64,000 bases of DNA from Helicostylum pulchrum (taxonomy: Eukaryota > Mucoromycota > Mucoromycetes > Mucorales > Mucoraceae): positions 124,001 to 188,000 of the forward strand of contig JAIXMO010000005.1 of the NCBI GenBank assembly GCA_025677825.1, given 5' to 3'. The translations under genes were made by a program, and so were the position numbers. Each line of letters opens with the position of its first letter. Within the stretch, counting starts at the first letter, position 1. The notes below the pieces were generated by a model that worked only from the letters and a program-made list of their open reading frames with translations, searched no databases and was not told the DNA's origin. Shown here in pieces: positions 33,625-46,033 of this stretch.

Positions 33625-34039
33625 TTAATAAATCCATTCTAAAAATGGATGGCCAGATTTGCTTTGAAGAACCTTTGTCTTTCTTTCAAGTACGGTTCGA
33701 ATGGTATCTGATTTTTTAGGAGAAAAGAATTTTATAACTTGGTCACTGGATGTAGTGCGATTTAGTGTACCGTTTTTCATGGTTGACAGGCCTACAACAT
33801 AACGACGAATCTCATCTTCTGATGGAGAAGCAGATTTACGTACTACTTTAGAAAGAGATACGGAACTTGTGGATACCTAAATTAAAAACATGTATTAGCA
33901 ACCCTTGTTTTCCCTTTTTTCAAAATGGCTTAGTTACCTGTCTTGTAGGCTTTGTAGATACCAATTTGGTACTGTCATTGATACATAAAGGAGTATTAGG
34001 TTTGCAACAAAATTTTTTGAGACTAATTGAGCGTTGCAT
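33625..34039 (-). CDS. Small hypothetical two-exon protein (117 aa)
   Basis: Exons 34039-33938 and 33876-33625 (354 nt, in frame) with donor GTAACT and acceptor TTTAG. The product starts MQRSISLKKFCCKPNTP and contains SEDEIRRYVVGLSTMKNG, then TSSDQVIKFFSPKKSDTIRT, and ends SGHPFLEWIY. It is basic, soluble, and without signal or membrane segments. The balanced codon use and clean splice sites argue for a real gene, but I do not recognise the family. Its upstream region to about 34900 has no other gene. Confidence 0.55.
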
Positions 34040-34912
34040 TGTTATAATTTTGTTTTAAACAAGTTGAATAGAAATAAATATTCTTTTTTTTTTAACTTGA
34101 CGTTTTATATACTTTCTTTTTCTGCCTATGCGAGTAGCAAAACTAATAATGTAGCAGCCAAGTAGTACATAAAATATTACATTTTCTTTTTAACTGCTCT
34201 ACATCAAAGCGAGGTCTTAATAAGAACTGATGGTAATTATGCCAATACAGTGAAACAAATCATTTAGATATTAACACTTGTGAGGTCCTTTCCGAAAATG
34301 CGAGAAAGGAGATTATGCAATGGCAATATCCTTTTCCTCTTTTTTCGCTTTAACTATTTAAATACTTGCATAAATCGAGTCACGGTAGATGCCGATAAAA
34401 CTTAATCGTAAAAGAAAAAGATTCTTTTAATCAATATCCAATTAAGAACTTGCTGGAATAAAGATAATCCAAGTTTTTGATAGCAATAGTTATTAAAAGA
34501 ACAATTTCTTTTTTAAGGTGTTTTTTAATTAAAGACTGTTAGCAACTTATGATATCACTTTAACACACTCGATCACAAGGGGTTGTTCTTTAGTGTTATA
34601 TGCGTGTACATAAAAAATCGAGATAGGGTCTAAAAACCTACTAGTTCCATACATTCAAAAATAAGATAGAGATATTAAAAATTTCAGGGAGAAAAAAAAC
34701 CATCAGCTATTTTTTTTTATTAAAATATAACGTAAAAAAAAAAGGAAGTGTAAAAAAAAAGGGGGGCACTCTTTAGGGTCAAAGAGAGAAAAAATATCGT
34801 TCAAAAAAGAGTAAAGGTTATACCAAGGAGCCTTCTTTTTTAAAAAATTATTTTTGTTATTCCATAAAACTACAAATGAAGCTTGAAAGTATTCACTGAA
34901 AAGAGCATTGGG
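34040..34912. other. Intergenic, AT-rich with homopolymer runs
   Basis: No coding frame or repeat relative recognised. Poly-A/T runs near 34690-34830 may be promoter-like. Confidence 0.45.
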
Positions 34913-35575
34913 CGCATGACCAAATGAGGGGACCTTCTTTGAAGGCGAACGTATTCCGGCTTGGAATAAAACCTGGATATTTTCCAGTCTCCAGTGCGTA
35001 CCAGAGTAGGGTCTCGATTGAGACCAGTCTTGCTTAAGACGGGTTTCTTTCTTTGAAAGAGGGATAACTAACTATGTTAGATACATAAGATTTCCGTATA
35101 AAGGATACAGGAAATACCGTTAACGAACGGGTTACAAGTCTTTGACTTTAAGGAGAAGTACGAAGCAACAGTTGTGAATTTCGAATTTTTTTTTGCAGCG
35201 AGTTTTGTTTTGTTATATTGAGGTGCAGTTTTTTTTTACAAGGTTTTTTACAAGGTTTTTGCGCACAAGAAAAAAGAGATTTTTTTATAAAGTTTTGAGT
35301 GGGTCTTGAATTACAAGAGATACTATCAAAAGTCAAATCGGGGACACGTCAAGTCAAGGAGGCAAACATGATGAGGAGAAAAAAGACCAGACAATAAAGC
35401 GATGTAAAAAAAGAGATACAGGAAGTTTTTGTTTTTGTTTTTTTAGAGGCTATGGAACCACAAGTAGAGGGACGAACAAGTGGCAAGAGCGTTTAGCCTT
35501 TTCCAGGACTTGGAAAAGTTACCGGGGGGCACCAACTGGGAGGTACACTCAAAAGCTCCCCGTATATTATTAAGA
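34913..35575 (+). ncRNA. Candidate structured non-coding RNA island
   Basis: GC content rises and short perfect stem-loops follow one another: CCTTC-TTT-GAAGG (34931), TATTCC-GGCTT-GGAATA (34952), CTGGA...TCCAG (34974), GGTCTC-GATT-GAGACC (35009), GTCTT-GCTT-AAGAC (35027) and CTTTC-TTT-GAAAG (35048). At the far end AGGCTA/TAGCCT (35447/35494), TTTTCCA-GGAC-TTGGAAAA (35500) and a 9-bp ACGGGGGGC-type stem with GCTCCCCGT (35523/35563) occur. There is no open frame. The strand is not determined. I could not match RNase P, MRP, SRP, U3 or telomerase RNA by eye. Confidence 0.35.
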
Positions 35576-35743
35576 ATGAAAGTAAAAAAGATAGTTATAC
35601 AGAAAAACTGAACTGAAAAAAGACATGGTTATTTATATTTAAAAATTTTATTACATTAAAAGTGTGAGAACATTTTATGCAAGAAAGTGAGGGGGGAATT
35701 TATGCCGAAACATCAGGTGCCATACAAGAAAATAAAACGCCAT

Positions 35744-36354
35744 TTACTTGTTGTTTGTTTCTAGTTTTTCTTTAAATGTAATTTCTACTAGTTTCTTTGT
35801 AAAATCATCAAAGACAGAGTCTTGAGATCTTATTAAATCTAAATCCTTTTCAGGAGTTTTGGAGCAATCAAGCTTCTTTATGATTTCACGTAGCTGGGGG
35901 TATTCAAGGAATTCATGAATCTCCTTTGAATACATGAGTTTCTCTAAATCGTTTGGTGTTAACCTGCTGGGATCCTCTTCGTCAGGTGCTCCAATTGGCG
36001 TAATCTCCTTCCTTGTAGGTACTAGAGTAATTATTTAGTTTCTTTTTAATGGGACCTCGTATAAACAAATTACCTTCATTAGTTGGTTCAGAAACTTCAC
36101 ACGGAATTTCTAAAAATAATCTTTGGTAAATAACTCCCTTCCAGGTTCCAGCTTCTCTGTATGTATATTAGTCCATTTTACCTTTATGTTGCTTGAAGCA
36201 AACTAAGGAGCAGCTTTAATGTGTAAAAGAAACCAGTACGTTAGTATAGCCTACCCTTATTTTACTTTAGAAAAACGAAACTTTACTATGGCGCTCTACA
36301 TTTTGGACATTTGTATTTCGATTCCTCTTTTTCACAAATCTTGCAAAGTACCAT
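35744..36354 (-). CDS. ZNHIT3: HIT-type zinc finger protein (ZNHIT3/Hit1-like)
   Basis: Exons 36354-36287, 36213-36182, 36109-36074 and 36021-35744 (414 nt, 137 aa). The zf-HIT domain is complete: C4-x2-C7, C16-x2-C19, C24-x3-C28, H32, C37 (VLCKICEKEES, KCPKCRAPYC, CFKQHKEIPC). The C-terminal half (LEKLMYSKEIHEFLEYPQL, TPEKDLDLIRSQDSVF) matches the helical tail of ZNHIT3/Hit1, which with Rsa1/NUFIP stabilises box C/D snoRNP assembly intermediates. That fits the NOP58 gene 11 kb away functionally, although they are not adjacent. Exon 2 is only 32 nt and its acceptor is AAG; the zinc ligands fix both junctions. It is divergent from NAA20. Confidence 0.9.
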
Positions 36355-36716
36355 TGTGTTGAATGTCAAAAAGTACAAATTAAAAGCCACGGTTTCTTTT
36401 TTCCTCTCTTATTTTCTCGTCTTTTTTTTTTCTTTCTCCTTTGACTTCTCTTTATTATGAGTATTATAAAAAAAAGTTACTATTTGTTAAATAATAAATC
36501 AGCAGTTGTATTATACTGTTTTGTTTACTGTTTACCACTATTTTTGATGTGATAATGGATTATGGTTTAATCTGCTGATCTTTGTAACTATCCTTTAGGT
36601 TATCTCCGTGACCTGCTTTCCTTTCAATACACAAAGGCTAGCTACACTACAGTATTAGTCGCTTATGTTTGTGAACGACTTTTTTTTTATATAGTATCTT
36701 TAAAATAGTATACGAT
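36355..36716. promoter_or_regulatory. Bidirectional promoter region, ZNHIT3 / NAA20
   Basis: A 362-bp spacer separates two divergent start codons. It contains pyrimidine-rich tracts on both sides and no coding frame. Both genes must take their core promoters from it. Confidence 0.6.
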
Positions 36717-37534
36717 ATGAGTTTGTTGAGACGTTTTAAGGCTACTGATTTATTTGAATTTAACAACATGTAAGGTCTTTTTTTTTATACATCTAAAACG
36801 TTTAGACTTCTTTTTTTTTCTATACATTCTCATTCTAATGGGCGCTTTAAATTGGTAGTAATCTCGATCCTTTGACGGAAACGGTAAAGAGGTTTTTATT
36901 ATCATGTCGTGAATAAGAAACCAATTGTCCTTTTTTTTTTTCATATATAGTACAACATCTCTTTTTACCTTCAGTACCTTGCACGTTGGCCTGATTTATT
37001 CAGTGTACAAGTTTCTCCTCATAATCGCTTAATGGGTTATGGTAAGTTTTTTTGTTTGTTTATTAGAGTGGTTCGATTAATATTCAACCTTTTATTTTAT
37101 CAGTGATGGGTAAGACTGAAGGAACGGGTAAGAATTGGCATGGTCACGTTACAGCTATCACGGTTGCACCCGAATACCGTCGATTGGGTCTCGCAGATGG
37201 TATGATGAATTTGTTGGAAGAAGTCTCTGAAAAGGGGTATAATGGATGGTTTGTGGATCTTTATGTTCGTGTATCGAATTCAGTGGCTATAGACATGTAT
37301 CGTAAGTTTGGATACTCGGTTTATCGAACAGTACGAAATTATTATGCGGGACAATCAAATGAAGATGCTTATGGTAAGCGGATATTTATGTATAAAAGAA
37401 AGGGTAATTATCTAATGCAAAACAAAAATTCAGATATGCGGAAAGCGTTACCAAGAGATACAAAACTCGAAACAATTAGAGAAAACGGTGAAAAGGTCTT
37501 TGTTAATCCAGAGGATTTAGACTCTTGGCGTTAG
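36717..37534 (+). CDS. NAA20: N-alpha-acetyltransferase, NatB catalytic subunit (Naa20/Nat3)
   Basis: Catalyses co-translational acetylation of N-terminal Met followed by Asp, Glu, Asn or Gln, with the auxiliary subunit Naa25/Mdm20. Exons 36717-36769, 36859-36883, 36951-37041 and 37104-37534 (600 nt, 199 aa). The N terminus matches Naa20: MSLLRRFKATDLFEFNNINL, then DPLTETYNISFYLQYLARWP. The GNAT acetyl-CoA motif is APEYRRLGLADGMM, followed by FVDLYVRVSNSVAIDMYRKF and GYSVYRTVRNYYAG. The C terminus (EKVFVNPEDLDSWR) is slightly longer than in animals. Exon 2 is only 25 nt. The stop lies 17 bp from the YAK1 stop on the other strand. Confidence 0.96.
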
Positions 37535-37551
37535 AAGTAATAAAAGAGAGT

Positions 37552-40380
37552 TTATTTGACAGAACGACGTTTAAATGCATTAGTCATTCTTTTACTAGTA
37601 GATGTATTATTTTCATTCATTTGAGTGTCTTCCTTTTGACGCATCATAAGTAGACCTCCTGCTGCTTCACCAGCGTGCGCCTTTCCTACAATACCAAATT
37701 TAGATTTCCCATCTATACCTCGTACACGTTGACCATCATTGGGAGGTACGCGCATGGATTCATGAGATCCAGTTCTCACTTTAATTTGAGGGGATATTTT
37801 GACTTTTCTATCATCTTGTACTTTCTTCTTTTCATTGGGTATATTGGGCGGTAGTAAACCTAGGTTATCTCCTTGTGAACGCGTGTTACGTTGTCTATAA
37901 GCTTCAGAGGGAGGATTATTTGTGTATTCAGAAGTCCGTTCTTTAGGGTACTTTTGAATGGGGGCTTGAATTTGTTTCGCTGATAATTGGATTTGCTCCG
38001 GAGCTACAGGTTTATTCATTGATTGGGATCTTTTACGGTTTCCACTATTTGTGGGTCTTTCATCTTTTAGAATAGAGTAATCAATATGGGGGGATTATGA
38101 GGCTTTATTGCATATATATACTTACTTAGGTTCAGTGTTGATAATGATGAACTCACATCGTCTGAAAATTTGATTTGTCCGTCAGGTTTGAAAGGGCCAG
38201 TATATGGTTTTTGAGTTATAAATGGATGCTGAAGTGCTTGTTGAGGTGTCCATCTTTTCAAAGGATTTAGTTCGAGTACACCGTATAAAAAGTCGAGGAT
38301 AGATAATCGTGCCTCCGTTTCTATTAATATATTTAGAAAAATAATGATCTCCAATATTTATAACCGTGTACATACCTCTTTGTTTTTCCTCTTCATCTCT
38401 CATATAATTTGCAGCACCAGATAGTCGTCTTTTTTCGTTTTCCTCCTTGGATAACTGAGGCTTACCATGATTATACATGAGAATGATATCCTTGAGAGTA
38501 GTTTGAGGGAAATATTTTTTTCTTGGTAATTCGTTCTTATTGTTTTCGTGACTATATTGGTCCCGACTCTTTAATTCGTAGTCAAAGTTATCGAACCCCG
38601 TACTTTTTTTGTTAAAAAACTTGTTTGTATTTCTTCCTTTACTTAGCATATCTTTGGATGGAACACCTAGCATTTCAACAATTCGAAATAATTGATTGTA
38701 TTCGGAACTTCCAGGGAATAAAGGTAATCCTAAAAAGAGCTCTGCTACAATACATCCAAATGACCACATATCGATAGCTCCCGTATATCGCATGCCCAAC
38801 AGTACTTCGGGCGATCTGTAGAATCTAGATTGTATATAAGTATAAATTCGGTTCGCTTCGTGGCATGAAGATCCGAAATCAATAACTTTAATTGTTAACG
38901 ACTTTTCGCTATAGTAAGTTGATTAATACACATTTTGTTGTCACATGCATATATATATATTACCTCTCTAAAAGAATATTTTCAGGTTTTAAATCACAGT
39001 GAATGATTTTTGCATCTTTCAGTACTGAAAGAGTATCTAAAAGTTGCACGGAAAAGGCTCTTACTTTATCTGGAGAAAACCCTTTATATTTGTTATGTCC
39101 AATAAGATCGTATAAGTTGTAAGAGAGTAATTCAAACACTAGGCATAAGTGATTCTTATGATAGAAAACATGATGCAACCGTAATATATGATGTTTATCG
39201 TCCGGGTCCAATTGTGTATTTAACTACAAAAAAAAAAAAGAGGTTAATGTACATGTATAAAAAGTAGTCGTATCGGTTTACTTACCTTTTTTAAAATTTC
39301 AATTTCCATACAGCTTTGAGTTTTATAAGCACTCTTATTCTTTATGACTTTTACAGAAAATAATTCACCTGTTGAAATCCTTTCGCACTTTACTACCTGA
39401 CCAAACGTACCCTGGCCTAATAAATCAATTACCCTGTACCTAAAGAAAACGTAAGTTTCTCTTTACCTATCTTTTTTTTTTTTTTTTGTATTTTGAAAAA
39501 TTACTTACATAAAGTTTGGATCATGTCCTAAAATCTCGTTTACTTTAAGAATATAATCAAAGTTTTCATTATCGTTTTCTTCGTTTCGAAATGGTTTACT
39601 TGGCTTGGTCAAGATTCTCTTTGGTATCTTTTTTGGATCGTAACAAAGTTTTAGGTTCTTCGTATTAAATGTTTCTTTTAAATTTACAGTCAATGAGAGC
39701 AGTCTATTCTTGGTCTATGTATTCTGTACTGTTAGTAAAGAGAGATCCCAATAATATTTTTTTTTTTGAAAAATTACGTACTTTTTGCCTGTTTGTTAAT
39801 AACCACCTATCCACATCTCTTTGTCTTGACGAGTTATTACTTGGTGTTACCTTTACGAAACCTTGTGACCTTTTAAACTGTTGAAGATCTAAAGGCCATT
39901 GATAACCTAAATCTAACCGAGGGCCTATTTCTTCACAGTAGTATGGGGAGTTATTGACTTTTGTTACGGGAGTACTGCTGGCTACAATGGTAGAAGCGTT
40001 TGCAGATACAAGTTGTTTTCGAATAGAAGGTATACGACGATGAAGCAAAGATGCTTGTTGAACTTTGACTATTTCTAAATCCGGCTCATCCCAATCACTA
40101 TCATCATCATCATCCGAGTTATCGTCTAATACAACTCTCCCTTGATAGGTTGGTTGAGACCCTGCGGCGGAGGAAAAAAAGTTGTTAATTGGTTAAATAA
40201 ATAAATAAATAAAATTATGTGTTAACCTTTAAAACTAAAGTTGCTACCGTTATCTCCAGACGTTAAAGTAAACTGAGAATCACGAAGCTTTTTTGAAGTA
40301 CTAGAAAGGTCGCTGTGTGAAATGTTGCCAGACTTTAAACCAGCCGAATAAATGTTTTTATTTTTTCCAAAATTACTCAT
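37552..40380 (-). CDS. YAK1: Dual-specificity DYRK-family kinase Yak1
   Basis: A growth-restraining kinase acting under glucose/PKA and TOR control in yeasts. Exons: 40380-40224, 40161-39782, 39714-39509, 39439-39286, 39223-38964, 38908-38376, 38320-38126, 38063-37552 (2397 nt, 798 aa). A disordered N terminus precedes the DYRK homology segment, LTVNLKETFNTKNLKLCYDP and DYILKVNEILGHDPNFMYRV. Kinase landmarks: GQGTFGQVVK, VKVIKNK (catalytic Lys), HCDLKPENILL (about residue 374), DFGSS (about 397), and the DYRK YxY activation loop, IYTYIQSRFYRSPE. An insert rich in charged residues sits in the C lobe (DNFDYELKSRDQYSHENNKN). The tail is Gln/Pro/Arg-rich and probably disordered. Intron 2's acceptor was chosen because it is the only AG that keeps the frame. 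Confidence 0.95.
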
Positions 40381-41065
40381 ATGAAAAGAGAGAGAGAGAG
40401 AGAGAGAAGGAAAGAATGGAAGTTGTGAGAAAAAAACAATATTTTGGTTCTTAAGGGACACATTTTTTTTTACGGCTTTCCCTTTTTTAAATAAAAAAGT
40501 TACCAAAAAGAGTTTTTATTTGTTTTGGTGATTTCCATTTTAAGAATAAGTTTTAACTGTTATGGGATTACATATTGAACGCAATTGCTTTATGGCAGTT
40601 TGATAAACTGAGTGCTCTTGAAAAAAGAGTAAGAGTAAGCTAATACATTGAACCAAAGAAAAAGGGGGAAGAAATATCGATACGCGGTCTATTTACACAG
40701 TTGATACAAACCACTAAAAAAGTTTGTTGCATGAATTAAATAAGCTCAACAAGTCCAAATATTTTATATATGAGTGTGCAAAAAACCTATATATTCTGTC
40801 TTTTTTTTAAAAAAAAAATGGCAGTCAATTTAATTATGGCGAAAGGCTTAATAGTAAACAGGATTTATAGTTGTACAAAAAAGAAGATCATATTTATAAT
40901 GCTGAAAAGAATATCCATAATTTTGGTTTTATAAAAAAAAAGGGCTTGTCTTCGTACGAAGTTAGTATTGGTAGGAATTTCATTATTTACAAATAGTGTG
41001 CCTGAAGGGGGGAAGTTTTTTTTATAATATTTTTTTTTACAATAATTTTACAAGTGCTTTTTCTT
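40381..41065. other. Intergenic between the YAK1 start and the CSC1 3' end
   Basis: A GA-rich microsatellite (about 40387-40410) lies just upstream of YAK1. The rest is AT-rich with homopolymers and no gene is seen. Confidence 0.5.
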
Positions 41066-44000
41066 TTACTCTTCCTTTGACATTTTGTTAAGAAGAGGTG
41101 CGCTACTATGTCTACTATTTTGAGTATCAGGTCGAACGATATCAGCCGCTATAGTTTCATTATCATCCATATCGGGAACAACCACTGGAGCGCTTAAATT
41201 AGATTGTCTATACTCAGGACGTTTAGGTAAAGGTAGATGGCTATTGCTAGAAACATGAGACTTTCTTCGGTCAGGGTGGTGATAATAAGTTTGGTGTACA
41301 GATTTCGAAGACGTACTGCTGGAATGATCGTCAGCGGCGTCAATAGAACGTTGTCCCTTTTCAGCCGAATCCAACGTAGCGTCGTCATGTATATGTTTCA
41401 TCTTAAAGTCTTGCACAGATGTAGTAGTACCTTGCTCAGATAAATTCGATCTTTTGAGAGCGCCACTTTTGAACAATGTTTGTAACACATTAATTTTGGA
41501 TTTGGGTTTACCTTGAACGATAGAAGCGGCATCACTTTCTGCGATTTTCTTTGAATTTTCAATAAGCTTTTCTCGTGCAATATCATCTTGTCGAGAAGGT
41601 ACCTTGGAAGTCGTAAGTCCTTGAGACGATTCAGTTTGAAGACGAAGATTGTCTTCTGCCTTGTTATCTGCTTCGACCTTACGCAGGATTTCTGCCAAGT
41701 GTTGAGCAAGGTTACCTCCACCAGAGATTCTGTTATGTAATAGATCGGATCTACGACGGTTATGATCAGGTCTCTGTTGTTCACCATCTACAGGTGCCTT
41801 GACAGGAAGCCAGAGTTGAGGAAGCACACCGACAAGCAAAGGATTACCGTATCGCTTCAGACCTGCATCCAATAAACCCGGATTTAATTGCATAGGAGGT
41901 TGACGATAATCTGTTAATCTATCTGGGGTAGCCTCATAATCATCCTCATCCAACACAAGTTTTCTATGACGAGGACGAACAATAATACTTTTATCCTCGT
42001 CTTTAGGCTCTGCCCTTAAATTTGCAGCTGAATGAGCGACTTTTTTCCATCTATTTCTTGCTTCTATTTTAGTTTGTTTTGCTTTTTCATCTTCCATATC
42101 CGCCTCGGATTGGCTTCGAGGCATTGGTAACCCATCATCAGAAGAGCTGTCTTCACTATCCGAGTTGTTTTCAGAACCGTTTGGTAATTTTTTTAGGTTA
42201 TCACGAAGGAGTTGCATAGGTAAGTTTCGACCATTGCCTTCGTACGCCTTGTTTAACAGGAACCGGAAAAGAATTGTGATTCCGATTAAGGGAACACAGA
42301 GACCACCCAGAGTGAATGCCTTTTTTAAAAGGAATATACCGGTCATTGTCAATTGGAATAAGATCAACGTAAAGATCATACGAGGGATAACCATAGTCCA
42401 TAATTTACCTGCGGCTTCGTATGGTCTAAAATATACTGTCGAAAAAAAAAGAAATTAGTTGTTGTCATCTTTTTGTTTTGTTTTGTTTTGCTTACCATAT
42501 AAGAATTGATATTTGTATACAACATAAGTGAAACAGAAGTAAACGGTTCCAAAGAGCAAAATGACAGGGTTAATAAGTGAGTACTCAAATACAATTGTAA
42601 AAATGAGCAGAGGAGCAGGATAACCAATACCATAGTTGAAGGCCCAGGGCGCTCTGTTTTCGGCATGTTCTCTTGGTGTACTGCAAATAAATAAATGGTA
42701 GAAACCACGAACGATAACCGAACCAAGCAATAAAATGTTTAATGGCATACTATTAAAAGAAAAAAAATATTAGTTACGTATTCTTAGGAGATCAAGGATT
42801 ATACTTACACTAAAAATGCTTGCAAAATAGTATAATTAATAAAGAAAGGAGCAAACTATAAAAAGGAGGATAATAAATTTACTGCCGCATAGAAACTTTA
42901 TCTCTTTTTTTTTACCTCTGCAAGGGAGTTGGCAATATATCTAGGAAGGTTTTTCGATAAATCGTTTATCAGCTCGATTACAGCCTTTGTGGTTACACCT
43001 GAAATGGAATAGAAAATCAAGGTCAAGGAAACCAAGAAAAAGTAATACCTGCATGTTTTCTTTTAGTTTACTCTTTTTTTTTATATATGACATATTTTTT
43101 ACTTACTTGCTAAGAGTTGACTCTGCTACTGCACTACGCGATCTTAAACCTTGATAATAACCCATAGCTAATATAATTTGTTAAAAAAGGGGGGTATTCG
43201 TTATTATTATTTTTTATACTTACTATCGAAGAATATAGGCAAAACTGAAGTAAAGATATTAAGAACAACAGTAGGCACAAAAGAACCAAAAATCAAATGG
43301 CCAATTTCGCTTTGTTCGAGAACTTCACCTAAATGGCTATCTAATTTGGAAATTTCTTCTATACTGAATAAAGATGAAATGGCAAGGACAGGGACGGACC
43401 ATGTTAAGCACAAAAATACAGTAACGGACCAAATAATGACTTCTCTCAAGATACGTTCACGACCTCGAATGGCTACACTGTCCCATAATACATCTCTGGG
43501 TTCACAAGCCATACTAGCACGACAGTTAAATGGTTCGGGATTGATAGCAATTTGAGAAGCAATGATCTAAAAATACAATTAAATTTTGGCGCATCATTTT
43601 TCTTCTTCTGTTGATAATTACCGCACTACTCATGTGTTCAAAAGTAACAAAAGCAACATTAGTCATTTCAAAGTTAGGAGATTTTCTACGCTCGGAAACC
43701 GTTTTATCCAAATCGTCAAATAATTTTGTATAATATTCTATGGCGTCGACTTTTGTTCCAAACAAACCGAAAATTCCACCGATCTTTACGGTTGGTCTCT
43801 TTGATTTTTGAACTTGCTTTTTTAAGGAAAATTTTGGTTCCACCAAACCTTTAAAAAAAGTAGTGTTTCCCGATTTTTTCTTTTTACGTGACTTTGGAGG
43901 AGCACCAGGCTCTTCTTCTGAGCTATCGTCGGTACTACTACCGGTTCTCTTTTCAGCTAAATCTAATACTTTTTTATACATTTGGACATCATCCAAGATA

Positions 44001-45161
44001 CGATCAGGATCATAACCTGGAATTTTACAAGGGTTTCCCCAATATGTCGAATAAGCTTCTTCCAGTTTAATTAGCGCGTGAGCTCTCTTTTTAATCATGG
44101 TGTTTAATCTGTGCACCTCTCGTACGACGTAACAGCTTTCAACAGGGCCAATATCTAAATTTTCGTAATACTCTGACAAAGCTTGATCGGACCTCAGGTG
44201 TTGAGGTATACCAGTAACTACAATCGAACGAGAGACCATCACTTTTGCTTGTTTCAATAAGAACTTGGATCGTAAATAAATATATTCATGATAACTTTTG
44301 TTTAAAAAGAAAAAGGTGATAAATGTAAAGATGTAAGAAAATATCAAGTAAGCGATCAGCTTATTGTCGTCTTCTTGAATAACTGAAATAGAAACTCGGT
44401 CAATGGCTCTTACGTTTTGAAGGTGCGAAAAGTCGGCGGTCATTGTCAACGGAATAAATACAACAAGTCCAAGTGCAGTACATATACTAAAGATTTTTAT
44501 ACACATTGTAATGAATTTTAACATCTAAAAAGAAAAAGTTAAATTTTTTTTTCAGTGATCATGTTACACTATGAAGGGCATTAAAATTATTATTTTTTAC
44601 CAAAAGTGCATCCAAACCGACATTTTCCAGCATTTCCTCGTCTCGAATTCTAAGCAATGGAACGATCCAACCGAAAAAAGTAGTCGGAAGCTCTGGAGGT
44701 TTATGTCTAAAATAAAAAATCAGTTCTTTTTTCTCAAAAAAAGATATATTCTTTTTTTTTACCGTTTCATATTTCTACGAGGCGCAAATAAAACCGGTAC
44801 TCTATTTTTTTTTTAAGCATGTTAGTACTTATAATGGACTGTAGATATTACAGTAGTGTACATGCCTTGTTCTAGCGAAGCAAAAAATCAGGAAAATAAG
44901 TATACCGGCACAAATACAAAGGGAAAACTGAGAACCTATATCTGATGGGTTCGCTTTACTTAACGCATTAGTAGCTTCTTTCGTCTGGGTAGCTTCTGGT
45001 ATAGAACTGGTAGATGATGGTGATTCAGTAAGTGTGCTGGTTATAAAACTACTGGTAGCATTGGATATGAATGATGTTGATGAAGCTGATATAACAGAGC
45101 TAAATGAAGTTGGTATAATACTTTCACTCTCTAAACTAGCAGATCCGGTTGGGACCGACAT
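41066..45161 (-). CDS. CSC1/OSCA/TMEM63-family calcium-permeable channel
   Basis: An osmotically or mechanically gated cation channel family of fungal membranes (yeast CSC1, RSN1, PHM7). Exons: 45161-44866, 44801-44763, 44706-44601, 44524-43622, 43566-43224, 43167-43107, 43048-42916, 42855-42809, 42749-42496, 42435-41066 (3552 nt, 1183 aa). A Ser/Thr-rich extracellular N terminus precedes TM1 (SLCICAGILIFLIFCFAR), then VPVLFAPRRNMKRHKPPELP and FFGWIVPLLRIRDEEML, the late-exocytosis-type start. The cytosolic domain holds MVSRSIVVTGIPQHLRSD. The RSN1_7TM pore region runs through EVIIWSVTVFLCLTWSVPV, FAPFFINYTILQAFLV and FTYVVYKYQFLYVYFRPYE. The long, acidic/Ser-rich C-terminal tail is disordered. 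Intron 1 uses a GC donor (AAG|GCATGT). I cannot tell which yeast paralogue it matches. Confidence 0.93.
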
Positions 45162-46033
45162 TATTATAGAGGGGAAATAGTTGACAAAAAGAGAAAGAGA
45201 GGAAAAAAAAAAGATTAAGAAAATGAATTTTATTTTTTAGTAATTTTTCTTTCCCAGCATTTTTTGTAATTCCTCTCAGTGGGTATCAAATCTGTGAGAC
45301 ACGGAGGATCAAATAAATTGGGTGCGATTGAAGCGGGATGCGCTCTTGACACCTTTAGCCTTATCTGCCTCTTTTTCTTTTTCAGCCAGGAATTTCGTGT
45401 TTAATACAATTTAATGGATCCACCTCCTTAAACATATGATGATGTATCGCATAAAATTAATGACTTTTACAACTACACTAAAGGAGATGTTTCGGTGGTG
45501 GTACCCAGTTTTTTTTTCGTCTAGACTATAAACGACTTTTTTTCATATAAACACAGCGACTCAACTTTATCTTGCACACAATTTTTTTGGTTTTTTACTT
45601 ATCGATGTATACTTAAAAATTCGCAATGCTTTCCAAAAAATGACTTGGATGTACTACTTTTAAGCAAGTATGCAATTGTTTGATATGCAATCCTTTTAAT
45701 TAACGGTTTCGCCTTTTTTTAATCGCTATCGTTTTAAGCCCAGTAAACCGATCAAGGAAAAAAAAACAATTCGACTTTAAAATAAGCCTCAGTTGAAACA
45801 AACAAGAGTACATACAAAGAAGAGATGAAAGCTTAAATATCCCTGCTAAAAAAAAAAGGGAGTTAAGCTAAATTTACACCAAATGACGATGCAGTGATTT
45901 TGGGAGAATAAAAAAATACACGGTTTTAAATCCAGCAGAAAATTTTGATCATTGATAGAAATGAATGACCATCAATAAATAACTTGAAATAAACCCATAA
46001 CTATTCTTTCCATATCCTTATGCTTCATAACTA
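45162..46033. other. Intergenic upstream of the CSC1-like gene
   Basis: No coding frame of quality was seen. Purine and T-rich tracts near 45180-45250 are compatible with a promoter for the minus-strand gene. Confidence 0.45.

Noticed and set aside
34775..34790. TTTAGGGTCAAAG as a telomere-repeat or telomerase RNA template
   Set aside because: A single TTAGGG with no repeat or CTAACCCTAA template was found.
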